From: Variovorax sp. KBW07
GTDB lineage: Bacteria > Pseudomonadota > Gammaproteobacteria > Burkholderiales > Burkholderiaceae_C
Direction of reading: 5' to 3'
Length of the DNA: 48,361 nt
NCBI RefSeq assembly: GCF_003852515.1
Contig: NZ_QAJK01000143.1
Coordinates: 8,509-56,869, forward strand
Both the position numbers and the translations under genes were made by a program. The number at the start of each line of letters is the position of its first letter. Position 1 is the first letter of the stretch. Of the stretch, positions 1 through 8,291 are shown piece by piece. The notes beneath the pieces are model-generated. The model saw only the letters and a list, made by a program, of their open reading frames with translations, was not told the origin of the DNA and searched no databases.

Positions 1-64
1 CATTCGCACGCGCCCCGAATGTTTCTGCCCCGAGCAGCCGCAGCGCCAGAACAGAGCCACTGAA

Positions 65-1117
65 ATGCCCCCAAGACTCAAACGATTGCTGGCAGCAACA
101 TTGCTCTTCAGCGCAGCCGTTGCAGGACTGCTTTCACCGGCCTCGGCACAAACTGCAGCAACAGCACCCGAGAAGAACCAGCAAGCCATCCGCTCCATCC
201 GCTTCGGCGTGCTCCCCCTCGGAGGTACCGTTGAATCCCGGGCTTTGTGGACCCCGCTCATGGCCGACATGAGCCGTGCTCTCGGCATTCCCGTCAGTTC
301 CTATTCCGTCCCGACCTACGAAGAGCTCGACCGTGCCATCGGCCGCGACGAGATCGACATGGCTTTTCTCTCCGCCAAGATGGCGCTCGACGCCGTCATG
401 CAGCGGCGCATGAAAGTCGTCGCGCAGATCGCGCGGCGCGCCGGCATGCCCGAGCACCGGGCCGTGCTGCTGGCCCGCAAGACAGGGCCCTTCAACACCC
501 TCGAAGGCATGCTCGCCCAGCCCGAGAAATGGCGCCTTGCGCGTGGCGACAGCCGCTCCGTGACCGGCTTCGTCGTGCCGCAGAGCCAGCTCTTCCTGCC
601 CAACAACATCGAGATGGAAACGCGCTTTCGCAGCGAATTCGTCGGCACCCACCAGGCCACCGCGCTCGCCGTGGCCAATGGCGATGCCGACGTGGCCACC
701 AACAACACCACCGACTTCGAGCGCTTCAGGCAGCAGTTTCCCGTCGAGGCCGAAAGACTGCAGGTCATCTGGGAATCGGAGCCGCCGCCCGGCGCGCCCA
801 TGGTCGTGCGGCGCGACTACCCGCCCGAGTTCCAGGCGCGGCTGCAGAACTTCCTGACCAGCTACGGGCAAGGCAAGGGCGCGCGCGCCGATGCAGAGCG
901 CGAAGTGCTGAAGTCGCTGCGTGCGGCCTACGGCTACGTCGCGGCCGACGACAGCGCGCTGCTGCCCGAGGCCAGGCTCGAATACCAGCTGGGCAAGCAG
1001 CGCGCCATGGCCGCCTCGTGGGTCAACGAGGCCGCGCGGACGCAGCGGCTGCAGCGCATCGAGAAGACCTACAACGAGCAGGTCGAGACCTTGCGGGCAC
1101 TGGCCGCGGGGCGCTGA
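65..1117 (+). CDS. PhnD-type phosphate/phosphonate ABC transporter substrate-binding protein, T6SS-linked
   Basis: A 350-residue secreted protein. Residues 1-29 form a signal peptide: basic MPPRLKRLL, a hydrophobic stretch, and a probable cleavage after SPASAQ. The mature part has the opening FGVLPLGG, then a central D-x-A-F-L-S segment and a G-D-A-D-V-A-T-N-N patch, the pattern of PhnD/PBP-like periplasmic proteins that bind phosphate, phosphite or phosphonate. It is the first gene before tssK, on the same strand, but a gap of about 150 bases with a hairpin separates them. No ABC permease or ATPase is nearby, so it may act as a sensor or orphan receptor. Family assignment is fairly secure; ligand and link to secretion are unknown. 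Confidence 0.8.
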   Translation: MPPRLKRLLAATLLFSAAVAGLLSPASAQTAATAPEKNQQAIRSIRFGVLPLGGTVESRALWTPLMADMSRALGIPVSSYSVPTYEELDRAIGRDEIDMAFLSAKMALDAVMQRRMKVVAQIARRAGMPEHRAVLLARKTGPFNTLEGMLAQPEKWRLARGDSRSVTGFVVPQSQLFLPNNIEMETRFRSEFVGTHQATALAVANGDADVATNNTTDFERFRQQFPVEAERLQVIWESEPPPGAPMVVRRDYPPEFQARLQNFLTSYGQGKGARADAEREVLKSLRAAYGYVAADDSALLPEARLEYQLGKQRAMAASWVNEAARTQRLQRIEKTYNEQVETLRALAAGR

Positions 1118-1195
1118 GCGCCCAGCGGCGGCCGTTGCCAGGCCCCGCGTCTACTCCCTTCGCCGTACCTCCAAACCCCTCCGTCTAGACCATTA

Positions 1196-1214
1196 GGCGG
1201 ATTTGCCATCCGCC
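1196..1214. repeat. Perfect inverted repeat between phnD-like gene and tssK
   Basis: Arms GGCGGAT (1196-1202) and ATCCGCC (1208-1214) flank a 5-base loop. There is no T-run after either arm, so it is not a classical intrinsic terminator. It may be a weak attenuator, a regulator site, or chance in GC-rich DNA. Confidence 0.4.
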
Positions 1215-1271
1215 CTGCGCGCCGGAAACTTCGTGTTTCTTTCAGGCACCCTTGCCGTTGACGGAGTGCGG

Positions 1272-2603
1272 ATGAGTTGGCGAACAAAAGTGGTCTGGAG
1301 CGAGGGGATGCTGTTGCAGCCTCAGCACCTGCAGCAAAGCGAGCGCCATGCCGATCATGCGCGGCATGTGCTGTTGCGCATGACCACCCCCTACGCCTGG
1401 GGCTTTGCCGAGCTTGAAATCGACGCGGCCGCGCTCACGCTCGGCAAGCTGGCGCTGGTGCGCGCGGTCGGGGTGTTCGGCGACGGCACGGTGTTCGACA
1501 TGCCGGCGGTCGATCCGCTGCCCGAGCCCATCGACATTCCTTCCTCGATGCGCGACGAAGCGGTGGTGCTGGCGCTGCCGCTGCGCCGCGCCGGTGCGCG
1601 CGAAGCCGATGCGGAAGACTATGAAGAGCTGGTGCGCCACCGCGTGCTCGAATCCGAAGTGCCCGACTCCAACACCGCCGGCGAGCGCACGGCGATGCTG
1701 CAGCTGGGGCAACTCCACACGCGCCTGATGCGCGCCAGCGAAGCCACCGACGCATGGACCACGCTGGGCGTGGCCCGCGTGGTCGAGCGCCGCGTCGACA
1801 ACCAGGTGCAGCTCGATCGCGCCATGCTGCCGCCGCTGCTCGACGTGGCCGGCCATGCCGTCATTCGCGCCTGGCTCGACGAACTGCTGGGCCTGCTGCG
1901 CCAGCGCGGCGAGGCGCTTGCGGGGCGCATGACGCAGGGCGGCACCGGCGGCGTGGCCGAGATTGCCGACTTCATGCTGCTGCAGGCGGTCAATCGCAAC
2001 GAGGCCCTCTTTGCGCACCTCGCCAAGAGCGCGATGCTGCACCCGCAACACTTCTTCGAGCATGCGCTCGGGCTGGCCGGCGACCTTGCGAGCTTTCGCG
2101 ATTCGCGCCGCGTGGCGCACTTCGGTCCCTATATTCATGACGACCTGGCACTGAGTTTTCGCCCGGTGATGGACGACCTGCGCCGCAGCCTGTCGATGGT
2201 GTTCGAGCAGTCGGCCATTCGCATCGAGCTGCACGACCGCAAGCATGGCGTGCGCGTGGCGGTGGTGACCGACGTGGAGCTGCAGCGCAAGGCGACCTTC
2301 GTGCTGGCGGTGAACGCGAACATGCCGAGCGAAGCCCTGCGCGCGCGCTTCCCCACGCAAGTGAAGATCGGTCCGGTCGAGCGCATTCGCGACCTCGTCA
2401 ACCTGGCATTGCCGGGCGTCACGCTGACGCCGATGCCGGTGGCGCCGCGGCAGATTCCGTTTCACACGGGCGCGAATTATTTCGAACTCGAAACGCGCAA
2501 CAGCGACCTGTGGCGGCAGCTGGAGCAATCGGGCGGCATCGCGATGCACATCGCCGGCGACTTTCCCGGCCTGGACCTCGCGTTCTGGGCCATTCGTTCC
2601 TAG
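1272..2603 (+). CDS. tssK: T6SS baseplate protein TssK
   Basis: A 443-residue protein beginning MSWRTKVVWSEGMLLQPQHL, the diagnostic TssK N-terminus (VVWSEGM.LQPQH). TssK is the trimeric baseplate subunit that links the TssEFG wedge to the TssL/TssM membrane complex. I chose the ATG at 1272 because GGAG at 1263-1266 lies 5 bases upstream and the conserved family start begins here. A TTG 69 bases upstream is in frame but adds an unconserved leader. Length is typical. tssL follows after 35 bases on the same strand, as in many proteobacterial T6SS loci. Confidence 0.96.
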   Translation: MSWRTKVVWSEGMLLQPQHLQQSERHADHARHVLLRMTTPYAWGFAELEIDAAALTLGKLALVRAVGVFGDGTVFDMPAVDPLPEPIDIPSSMRDEAVVLALPLRRAGAREADAEDYEELVRHRVLESEVPDSNTAGERTAMLQLGQLHTRLMRASEATDAWTTLGVARVVERRVDNQVQLDRAMLPPLLDVAGHAVIRAWLDELLGLLRQRGEALAGRMTQGGTGGVAEIADFMLLQAVNRNEALFAHLAKSAMLHPQHFFEHALGLAGDLASFRDSRRVAHFGPYIHDDLALSFRPVMDDLRRSLSMVFEQSAIRIELHDRKHGVRVAVVTDVELQRKATFVLAVNANMPSEALRARFPTQVKIGPVERIRDLVNLALPGVTLTPMPVAPRQIPFHTGANYFELETRNSDLWRQLEQSGGIAMHIAGDFPGLDLAFWAIRS

Positions 2604-2638
2604 CAGCCCCGCGCGGCCGACGGAAACGGAACACCATC

Positions 2639-4015
2639 ATGAGCACACCTCCCGACCCCTTCGCGGCCTTCGAGTCGGAGCGCACGGTCATCAAGCCCAA
2701 GCCGCGCACGCCGGGCGGCGCGCCGCCGGCGCCTGCACCCGCACCGTTCTTTGGCGGCCCTGATCCGACACCCGCGGCCGAGGTCGGCGAGCTGGGCCTG
2801 CTCAATCCGCTGGTGTCCGCCGCGGGCAAGCTGCTGGTGCTGATCGGCAAGCTGCGCAACCTGGCGCAGCCGCCGAACGTGCCGGCGCTGCGTGCCTCCA
2901 CCGCCGATGCCGTGAACCAGTTCGATGCCAACGCGCGCCGCGCGGGCGTGAGCAATGAATCGGTGCTGGCTGCGCGCTACGTGCTGTGCACCGCGCTCGA
3001 CGAAGCCGTGGCCAACACGCCGTGGGGTGTGCAGGCCGGCTGGAACAAGCAGAGCCTGCTGGTGCAGTTCCACAACGAGACCTGGGGCGGCGAGAAAGTG
3101 TTCCAACTGCTGGCCAAGCTCGCGCAGGACGTGCCCACGCACCGCCAGTTGCTGGAGCTCATCTACAGCGTGCTGGCGCTCGGCTTCGAAGGCCGCTACC
3201 GCGTGGTCGACAACGGCCGCGCGCAGCTCGACTCGGTGCGCCAGCGCCTTGCCGACCTGATCGCCAAAGACCGTCCGCCACTCGAAGCCGAGCTGTCGCC
3301 GCACTGGCGCGGGCAGGGCGCGGGCACGGTGCGGCTGCGCGAGTCGCTGCCGCTGTGGGTGTTCGCGGCGGGCTTTGCGCTGCTGCTGGCGCTGGCGTGG
3401 TTCGGCCTGCGGCTCACGCTCAACTACCGCTCCGACACCACCTACTCGGCGGTGTCTGGCCTGCGCGTGCCCAACCTGCAGATCGCGCCGCCCGCCGCGC
3501 CGGCCAAGTCGCCGCGTCTGGCGCGCTTTCTCGAACCGGAGATCAAGCAGGGCCTGGTCACGGTGACCGACGAGGCCGACCGCAGCGTGGTGCGGCTGCG
3601 CGGCGATTCGTTCTTCGGCTCCGGCAGCGCCGAGCCGATGGCGTCGTCGCTGCCGGTGCTGCGCCGCATCGGCCAGGCGCTGGCCGAGGTGAAGGGCGAC
3701 GTGCTCATCACCGGCCACTCCGACAACCAGCCGATCCGCTCGCTGCGCTATCCGTCGAACTGGCACCTGTCGGCCGCGCGCGCCGACGCGGTGAAGGGCG
3801 CGCTCACCACGCTGGTCGACCCAGCGCGCATGCGCGCCGACGGCAAGGCCGACGCCGAGCCGGTGGCCGCCAACGACACGCCGGCCAATCGCGCGCGCAA
3901 CCGCCGCGTCGACATCGTGTTGCTCACCGAACCCGACCGGCTCGTTGCGGCGGCGCCGGTGGCTCCCACTGCCCCGGCTGCTCCCGTCGTTCCCGGTACA
4001 GGAGCGAAGAAATGA
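2639..4015 (+). CDS. tssL: T6SS inner-membrane protein TssL with OmpA-like peptidoglycan-binding C-terminus
   Basis: A 458-residue DotU/IcmH-family protein. After a Pro/Ala-rich N-terminus, residues about 55-230 are the cytoplasmic DotU domain (GLLNPLVSAAGKLLVLI; ALDEAVANTPWG). A single membrane helix follows near 240-262 (LWVFAAGFALLLALAWFGL). Residues about 320-445 form an OmpA/Pal-type domain with ITGHSDNQPI and the ligand-binding pattern LSAARADAV ... NRARNRRVDIVL. This is the 'evolved' TssL that anchors directly to peptidoglycan. The start at 2639 is the first ATG giving the conserved domain; upstream in-frame codons overlap tssK. The stop overlaps the tssM start (ATGA at 4012-4015), suggesting translational coupling. 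Confidence 0.95.
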   Translation: MSTPPDPFAAFESERTVIKPKPRTPGGAPPAPAPAPFFGGPDPTPAAEVGELGLLNPLVSAAGKLLVLIGKLRNLAQPPNVPALRASTADAVNQFDANARRAGVSNESVLAARYVLCTALDEAVANTPWGVQAGWNKQSLLVQFHNETWGGEKVFQLLAKLAQDVPTHRQLLELIYSVLALGFEGRYRVVDNGRAQLDSVRQRLADLIAKDRPPLEAELSPHWRGQGAGTVRLRESLPLWVFAAGFALLLALAWFGLRLTLNYRSDTTYSAVSGLRVPNLQIAPPAAPAKSPRLARFLEPEIKQGLVTVTDEADRSVVRLRGDSFFGSGSAEPMASSLPVLRRIGQALAEVKGDVLITGHSDNQPIRSLRYPSNWHLSAARADAVKGALTTLVDPARMRADGKADAEPVAANDTPANRARNRRVDIVLLTEPDRLVAAAPVAPTAPAAPVVPGTGAKK

Positions 4016-7000
4016 TCAAGAAAATCTTCGGCTTCCTGTTCAGCCCGTTGCTGTTGACGCTGTTGGCGCTGATCGTCGTCGCGCTGCTGATCTGGTGGGT
4101 CGGCCCGCTGGTGAAGGTCGGTGCGCTGGCACCGCTCGAAAGCGAAATGGTGCGCGCCATCGTCATCGGCGTGATCGTGCTCGTGGTGCTGCTGCGCGCG
4201 CTGTATCGCCGCTGGCGCGCGCGCCGTGCGAGCCAGCACCTGACCGACGGGCTCATGAAGGCGCCAGCCGCCAAGTCCGATGCGCCAGTCAACGGAGAGC
4301 AGAAGATCCTCGACACGCGCTTCAGCGAAGCCGTCGCCACGCTCAAGCAGATGCGCCTGCATGCCGCCGGCAAGAAGCCCGGCTGGCGCGACTGGATGTC
4401 GATCTCGGGCGGCAGCTACCTGTACGACCTGCCGTGGTACGTGTTCATCGGCGCGCCGGGCGCGGGCAAGACGACCGCGCTGGTCAACTCGGGCCTGAGC
4501 TTTCCGCTGGCCGAAAAGTTCGGCCCCGGCGCCATTCGCGGCGTGGGCGGCACGCGCAACTGCGACTGGTGGTTCACCGACGAGGCCGTGCTCATCGACA
4601 CCGCCGGCCGCTACACCACGCAAGACAGCCACCAGTCCGAAGACAAGAGCGCGTGGGAAGGCTTTCTCAACCTGCTGAAGAAGTCGCGCCCGCGCCGGCC
4701 GCTGAACGGCGTGTTCCTCACCGTCAGCGTGGCCGACCTGCTGAGCCAGGGGCCGGAGCAGCGCACGCAGCTTGCCGCGTCGATCCGCGCGCGCCTGCTC
4801 GAACTCGACGCGAAGCTCACCACGCGGCTGCCGGTGTACGTGCTCGTCACCAAGAGCGACCTGCTCTACGGCTTTACCGACTACTTCGACGACCTCGGCA
4901 AGGAGCAGCGCGCGCAGGTCTTCGGCTTCACGCTGCCGGCGGACGAGAACGTGCAGCTCGAAGAGAAGGGCCTGTCGAATGCCTTCGCGCGCGAATTCGC
5001 GCTGCTGCACACCCGCGTCAACGACGGGCTGATTCCGCGCATGCAGCGCGAGACCGATGGCACGCGGCGCGCGGCCATCTTCGGCTTTCCGGCGCAGTTC
5101 GGCTCCATCGGCTCGCTGCTGTCCGACCTGCTCGACCAGGTGTTCACCGGCTCGCGCTTTGCGCAGCCGCCGTGGGTGCGCGGCGTGTACTTCACCAGCG
5201 GCACGCAGGAGGGCAGCCCCATCGACCGCGTGATGGGCAGCCTGTCGCGCAGCTTCGGCATCGAACGCGCCATGCTCGCGCCGCAGAAGAGCAGCGGGCG
5301 CAGCTACTTCCTGACGTCGCTGCTGCGCGACGTGGTGTTTCCCGAGCAGCGCCTGGCGGGCGCCGACGTCAAGCTGGAGCGGCGCCGCCACACCTTGCGC
5401 GTCGTCGGCGTGACCGCGATGACGCTGCTCACCGTCGGCCTGCTCGCAGCCTGGGGCTACAGCACGCTGCAGAACATGAACTACCTGAAGTCGGTCGAGG
5501 CCCGCGTCGCGCCCGCGCAGCAGACCCTGGCCGCGCTGCCCGCGCGCGTGCAGAACCTGGTCGAGGTCGCGCCCGTGCTGCAGGGCCTGCGCGACATCTG
5601 GAAGACGCCCGACAACCGCCAGGGCGACGAGCCGCTGTCGATGACGCTGGGCCTGTACCAGGGCGACAAGCTCGACGCCGCCGCCATGCTCACGCACCAG
5701 CGCGCGCTCAACGACGCCTTTCTTCCGCAGATCGCCAAGCGCATCGAAGACCAGCTGCGCACCGCGCAGAAAGACAACCTCGAGTACACCTACGAGGCGC
5801 TGAAGAGCTACCTCATGCTCTACCAGCCCGAGCACTTCGATGCGGAAGCACTCAAGGCCTGGATCACGCTCGACTGGGCCCGCAGCCTCGACCGCGGCAT
5901 TCCCGAAGACCAGCGCAAGGCGCTCGAAGACCAGCTCGACGTGCTCATCGCACAAGGCCCGCCGCGCTCGCCGCTGAAGATGGACGAGAACCTGGTGCGC
6001 AGCGTGCGCGCCGTGCTGGCCAGCTATCCGCTGGAGCAGCGCGTGTTCAGCCGCCTGAAGCGCCAGCGCGCCACCAAGGACATTCCGGCCTTCAGCGTGG
6101 CCACCGCCACCGGGCCGTCGGGGCCGCTGGTGTTCGAGCGCATCAGCGGCAAGCCGCTGACCGAAGGCGTGCCCGGCATGTTCACCTACGACGGTTATCA
6201 CAAGCGCTTCCAGAACGAAGTGACGGTGCTCACCGGCCTGCTGGCGGCGGAAGACCCGTGGGTGCTGGGGCAAGACCGCAACACCGCCGACCGCCTGCGC
6301 GACGTGGCCGCGCTCGGCGTGCTCACCGACCGCGTGCGCCGCCTGTACCTGGAGGAATACGTCAAGCAGTGGGAAGCGCTGCTGGCCGACGTGCGGTTGA
6401 TTCGCGCCAACGGCCTGGAGAAGAACATCGAGACCGCGCGCATCCTCTCGGGCGTGGGCTCGCCGCTGGCCAACTTCTTGCGCGCGGTGGTGAAAGAGAC
6501 CACGCTGATCCCGCAGGGCGACACCGGCAAGGACGTGGTCAGCAAGGCCACGGAAACCGTGCGCAACACGCGCAAGGGCCTGGAAGACCTGTTCGGCGGC
6601 GACCCCGGCAAGCAGGTAGCGCCGGGCAAGCGCATCGAGAGCATCGTGGACGACCGCTTCGAGCCGCTGCGCCGCCTGGTTACCGCGTCGGCGCCCAACC
6701 AGCCCGCGCCCATCGACGACGCGCTGAAGCTCTTCAACGAGGTGTACGTGTACCTCAACGCGGTCGACACGGCCGTCAAGGGCCGCACCTCGCCGCCGCC
6801 CGGAGACGTGGCGGGCAAGCTCAAGTCCGACGCCGGCCGCCTGCCCGAGCCGGTGCGCACCATGGTCGAGAACCTCAGCCAGTCGGGCGCGGCGCAGGCC
6901 CAGGTGGCCGAGCGCGGCAACCTGAGCCAGGACCTGCGGCCCGTGACCGAGTTCTGCGCGCGCGCCATTGCGGGCCGCTACCCGTTCTCGCCCACCAGCA

Positions 7001-7614
7001 AGCGCGATGTGCTGCCCGAAGACTTCGGCCAGATGTTCGGCGCCGGTGGCCTGATGGACGACTTTTTCCAGAAGCGGCTGGCCACGCTGGTCGACACCAG
7101 CACGCGGCCGTGGCGCTACAAGCCGGTGGCCGAGCGCGGCGCCGTCACCACGCAGGCGCTGGCGCAGTTCGAGCGCGCCGCGCGCATCAAGGACATCTTC
7201 TTTCGCGCGGGCGGCCGTGGCCCGTCGATGCGGCTGGACTTCAAGCCGGTGGAAATGGACGCGGGCATTACCCAGTTCATCCTCGACGTCGATGGCCAGC
7301 TGGTGAAGTACGCGCACGGCCCCGTGGTGCCGATGGCCGTGCAGTGGCCGGGCCCGAAGGGCAGCAACCAGGTGCGCATCCAGGTCAGCCCGCCGTCGGC
7401 CACCGGCAGTTCGGGTTCGGCGGTCGATGGGCCGTGGGCGCTGTTCCGCGCGCTCGACGACGGCCAGCTCGAAGCCGGCGACGCGCCCGAGAAGTTCTTC
7501 ATCACCTTCCAGATCGGCGCGCGCAAGACGCGCTTCGAGGTCACGACGAACAGCGTGCAGCACCCCATCCGTTTGCGCGAGCTGCGGGAGTTTTCCTGTC
7601 CGGAGGGGTTGTGA
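4012..7614 (+). CDS. tssM: T6SS membrane-complex protein TssM (IcmF family)
   Basis: A 1200-residue inner-membrane protein, full length for the family. Two helices lie at about residues 9-30 and 48-65. The cytoplasmic NTPase-like domain carries an intact Walker A GAPGAGKT (147-154), a Walker B-like VLIDTAGRY, and TKSD as guanine-specificity motif. A third helix near 463-480 (VVGVTAMTLLTVGLLAAWG) leads to the long periplasmic region that contacts TssJ and TssL. The gene starts on the ATGA overlap with tssL and ends on a GTGA overlap with tagF, so the four genes tssL-tssM-tagF-ppkA form a coupled block. A degenerate paralogue lies at 39265-40476. Confidence 0.97.
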   Translation: MIKKIFGFLFSPLLLTLLALIVVALLIWWVGPLVKVGALAPLESEMVRAIVIGVIVLVVLLRALYRRWRARRASQHLTDGLMKAPAAKSDAPVNGEQKILDTRFSEAVATLKQMRLHAAGKKPGWRDWMSISGGSYLYDLPWYVFIGAPGAGKTTALVNSGLSFPLAEKFGPGAIRGVGGTRNCDWWFTDEAVLIDTAGRYTTQDSHQSEDKSAWEGFLNLLKKSRPRRPLNGVFLTVSVADLLSQGPEQRTQLAASIRARLLELDAKLTTRLPVYVLVTKSDLLYGFTDYFDDLGKEQRAQVFGFTLPADENVQLEEKGLSNAFAREFALLHTRVNDGLIPRMQRETDGTRRAAIFGFPAQFGSIGSLLSDLLDQVFTGSRFAQPPWVRGVYFTSGTQEGSPIDRVMGSLSRSFGIERAMLAPQKSSGRSYFLTSLLRDVVFPEQRLAGADVKLERRRHTLRVVGVTAMTLLTVGLLAAWGYSTLQNMNYLKSVEARVAPAQQTLAALPARVQNLVEVAPVLQGLRDIWKTPDNRQGDEPLSMTLGLYQGDKLDAAAMLTHQRALNDAFLPQIAKRIEDQLRTAQKDNLEYTYEALKSYLMLYQPEHFDAEALKAWITLDWARSLDRGIPEDQRKALEDQLDVLIAQGPPRSPLKMDENLVRSVRAVLASYPLEQRVFSRLKRQRATKDIPAFSVATATGPSGPLVFERISGKPLTEGVPGMFTYDGYHKRFQNEVTVLTGLLAAEDPWVLGQDRNTADRLRDVAALGVLTDRVRRLYLEEYVKQWEALLADVRLIRANGLEKNIETARILSGVGSPLANFLRAVVKETTLIPQGDTGKDVVSKATETVRNTRKGLEDLFGGDPGKQVAPGKRIESIVDDRFEPLRRLVTASAPNQPAPIDDALKLFNEVYVYLNAVDTAVKGRTSPPPGDVAGKLKSDAGRLPEPVRTMVENLSQSGAAQAQVAERGNLSQDLRPVTEFCARAIAGRYPFSPTSKRDVLPEDFGQMFGAGGLMDDFFQKRLATLVDTSTRPWRYKPVAERGAVTTQALAQFERAARIKDIFFRAGGRGPSMRLDFKPVEMDAGITQFILDVDGQLVKYAHGPVVPMAVQWPGPKGSNQVRIQVSPPSATGSSGSAVDGPWALFRALDDGQLEAGDAPEKFFITFQIGARKTRFEVTTNSVQHPIRLRELREFSCPEGL

Positions 7615-8291
7615 GCCCGGCCTCTTCTTCTCCTCCTTCCTTTTCGGCGTCGCTGTTTGTCTCGGCCGAATTGCCCGGATGGTTCGGCAAGCTGCCGGGC
7701 ATGGGGGACTTTGCGCACCGGCGCCTGCCCGAGTCGTTCCGCGCGGTGTGGGACCCGTGGCTGCAACGCGGACTGGCGCGGCTGCGCGACCGGCACGCGG
7801 ACTGGACTTCGCACTACCTCGAAGCGCCGATCTGGTGCTTTGCGCTGGGGCCGAAGGTGGCGGGCGAGCGCGCATGGATCGGCGTGCTGATGCCATCGGT
7901 CGATGGGGTGGGGCGGTACTTTCCGTTCACGCTGGCGGTCGAGCTCGATGCCGACGTGGCGGACAGCCTCGATGGCGAGGCGCTGGCGGCCGCGCTGCAC
8001 TGGTGGTCGCTGGCGACGCAGGCCGCGCTCGAAGGGCTCGATGGCGATCTGGATGCATTGCGCTTTGACGCGGTGCTGGCGCGCCTGTTCGCCGTGGTGG
8101 CAACCGCCGCTGTTGCCGAGATCGCCGCCGATGGCGAAGCTGCATTCGGCGTCGGGTCGCTGCAACTGCCGGGGCCGGGCGCATCGCTGTGGATGGGCGA
8201 CCCGGCCGTCGAAGGCGCGGTCCGCATGCTGGCGACCGGCTTGCCCCGGGACGCGCAGTTCGACGCCTTGTTTCTCGGGGGTGGGGAATGA
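7611..8291 (+). CDS. tagF: T6SS-associated protein TagF (ImpM family)
   Basis: A 226-residue protein with the TagF signature near its N-terminus: GWFGKLPGMGDFAHRRLP, then W.P.LQ, and later a G-VLMPSVDGVGRYFPF segment. TagF represses T6SS assembly post-translationally and in characterised systems opposes the threonine phosphorylation pathway, consistent with ppkA being the next gene. The start is GTG at 7611: it overlaps the tssM stop as GTGA and has a strong CGGAGGGG ribosome site at 7601-7608. The 3' end overlaps ppkA by ATGA. Confidence 0.93.
   Translation: MSPASSSPPSFSASLFVSAELPGWFGKLPGMGDFAHRRLPESFRAVWDPWLQRGLARLRDRHADWTSHYLEAPIWCFALGPKVAGERAWIGVLMPSVDGVGRYFPFTLAVELDADVADSLDGEALAAALHWWSLATQAALEGLDGDLDALRFDAVLARLFAVVATAAVAEIAADGEAAFGVGSLQLPGPGASLWMGDPAVEGAVRMLATGLPRDAQFDALFLGGGE

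Noticed and set aside
1-64. Possible 3' end of an upstream gene
   Set aside because: Too short to identify; no stop or motif could be tied to a gene.
3748-7896. Very long open frame antisense to tssM
   Set aside because: GC-rich codon bias leaves the opposite strand open; the sense strand encodes an unmistakable TssM and the antisense product has no recognisable domains.
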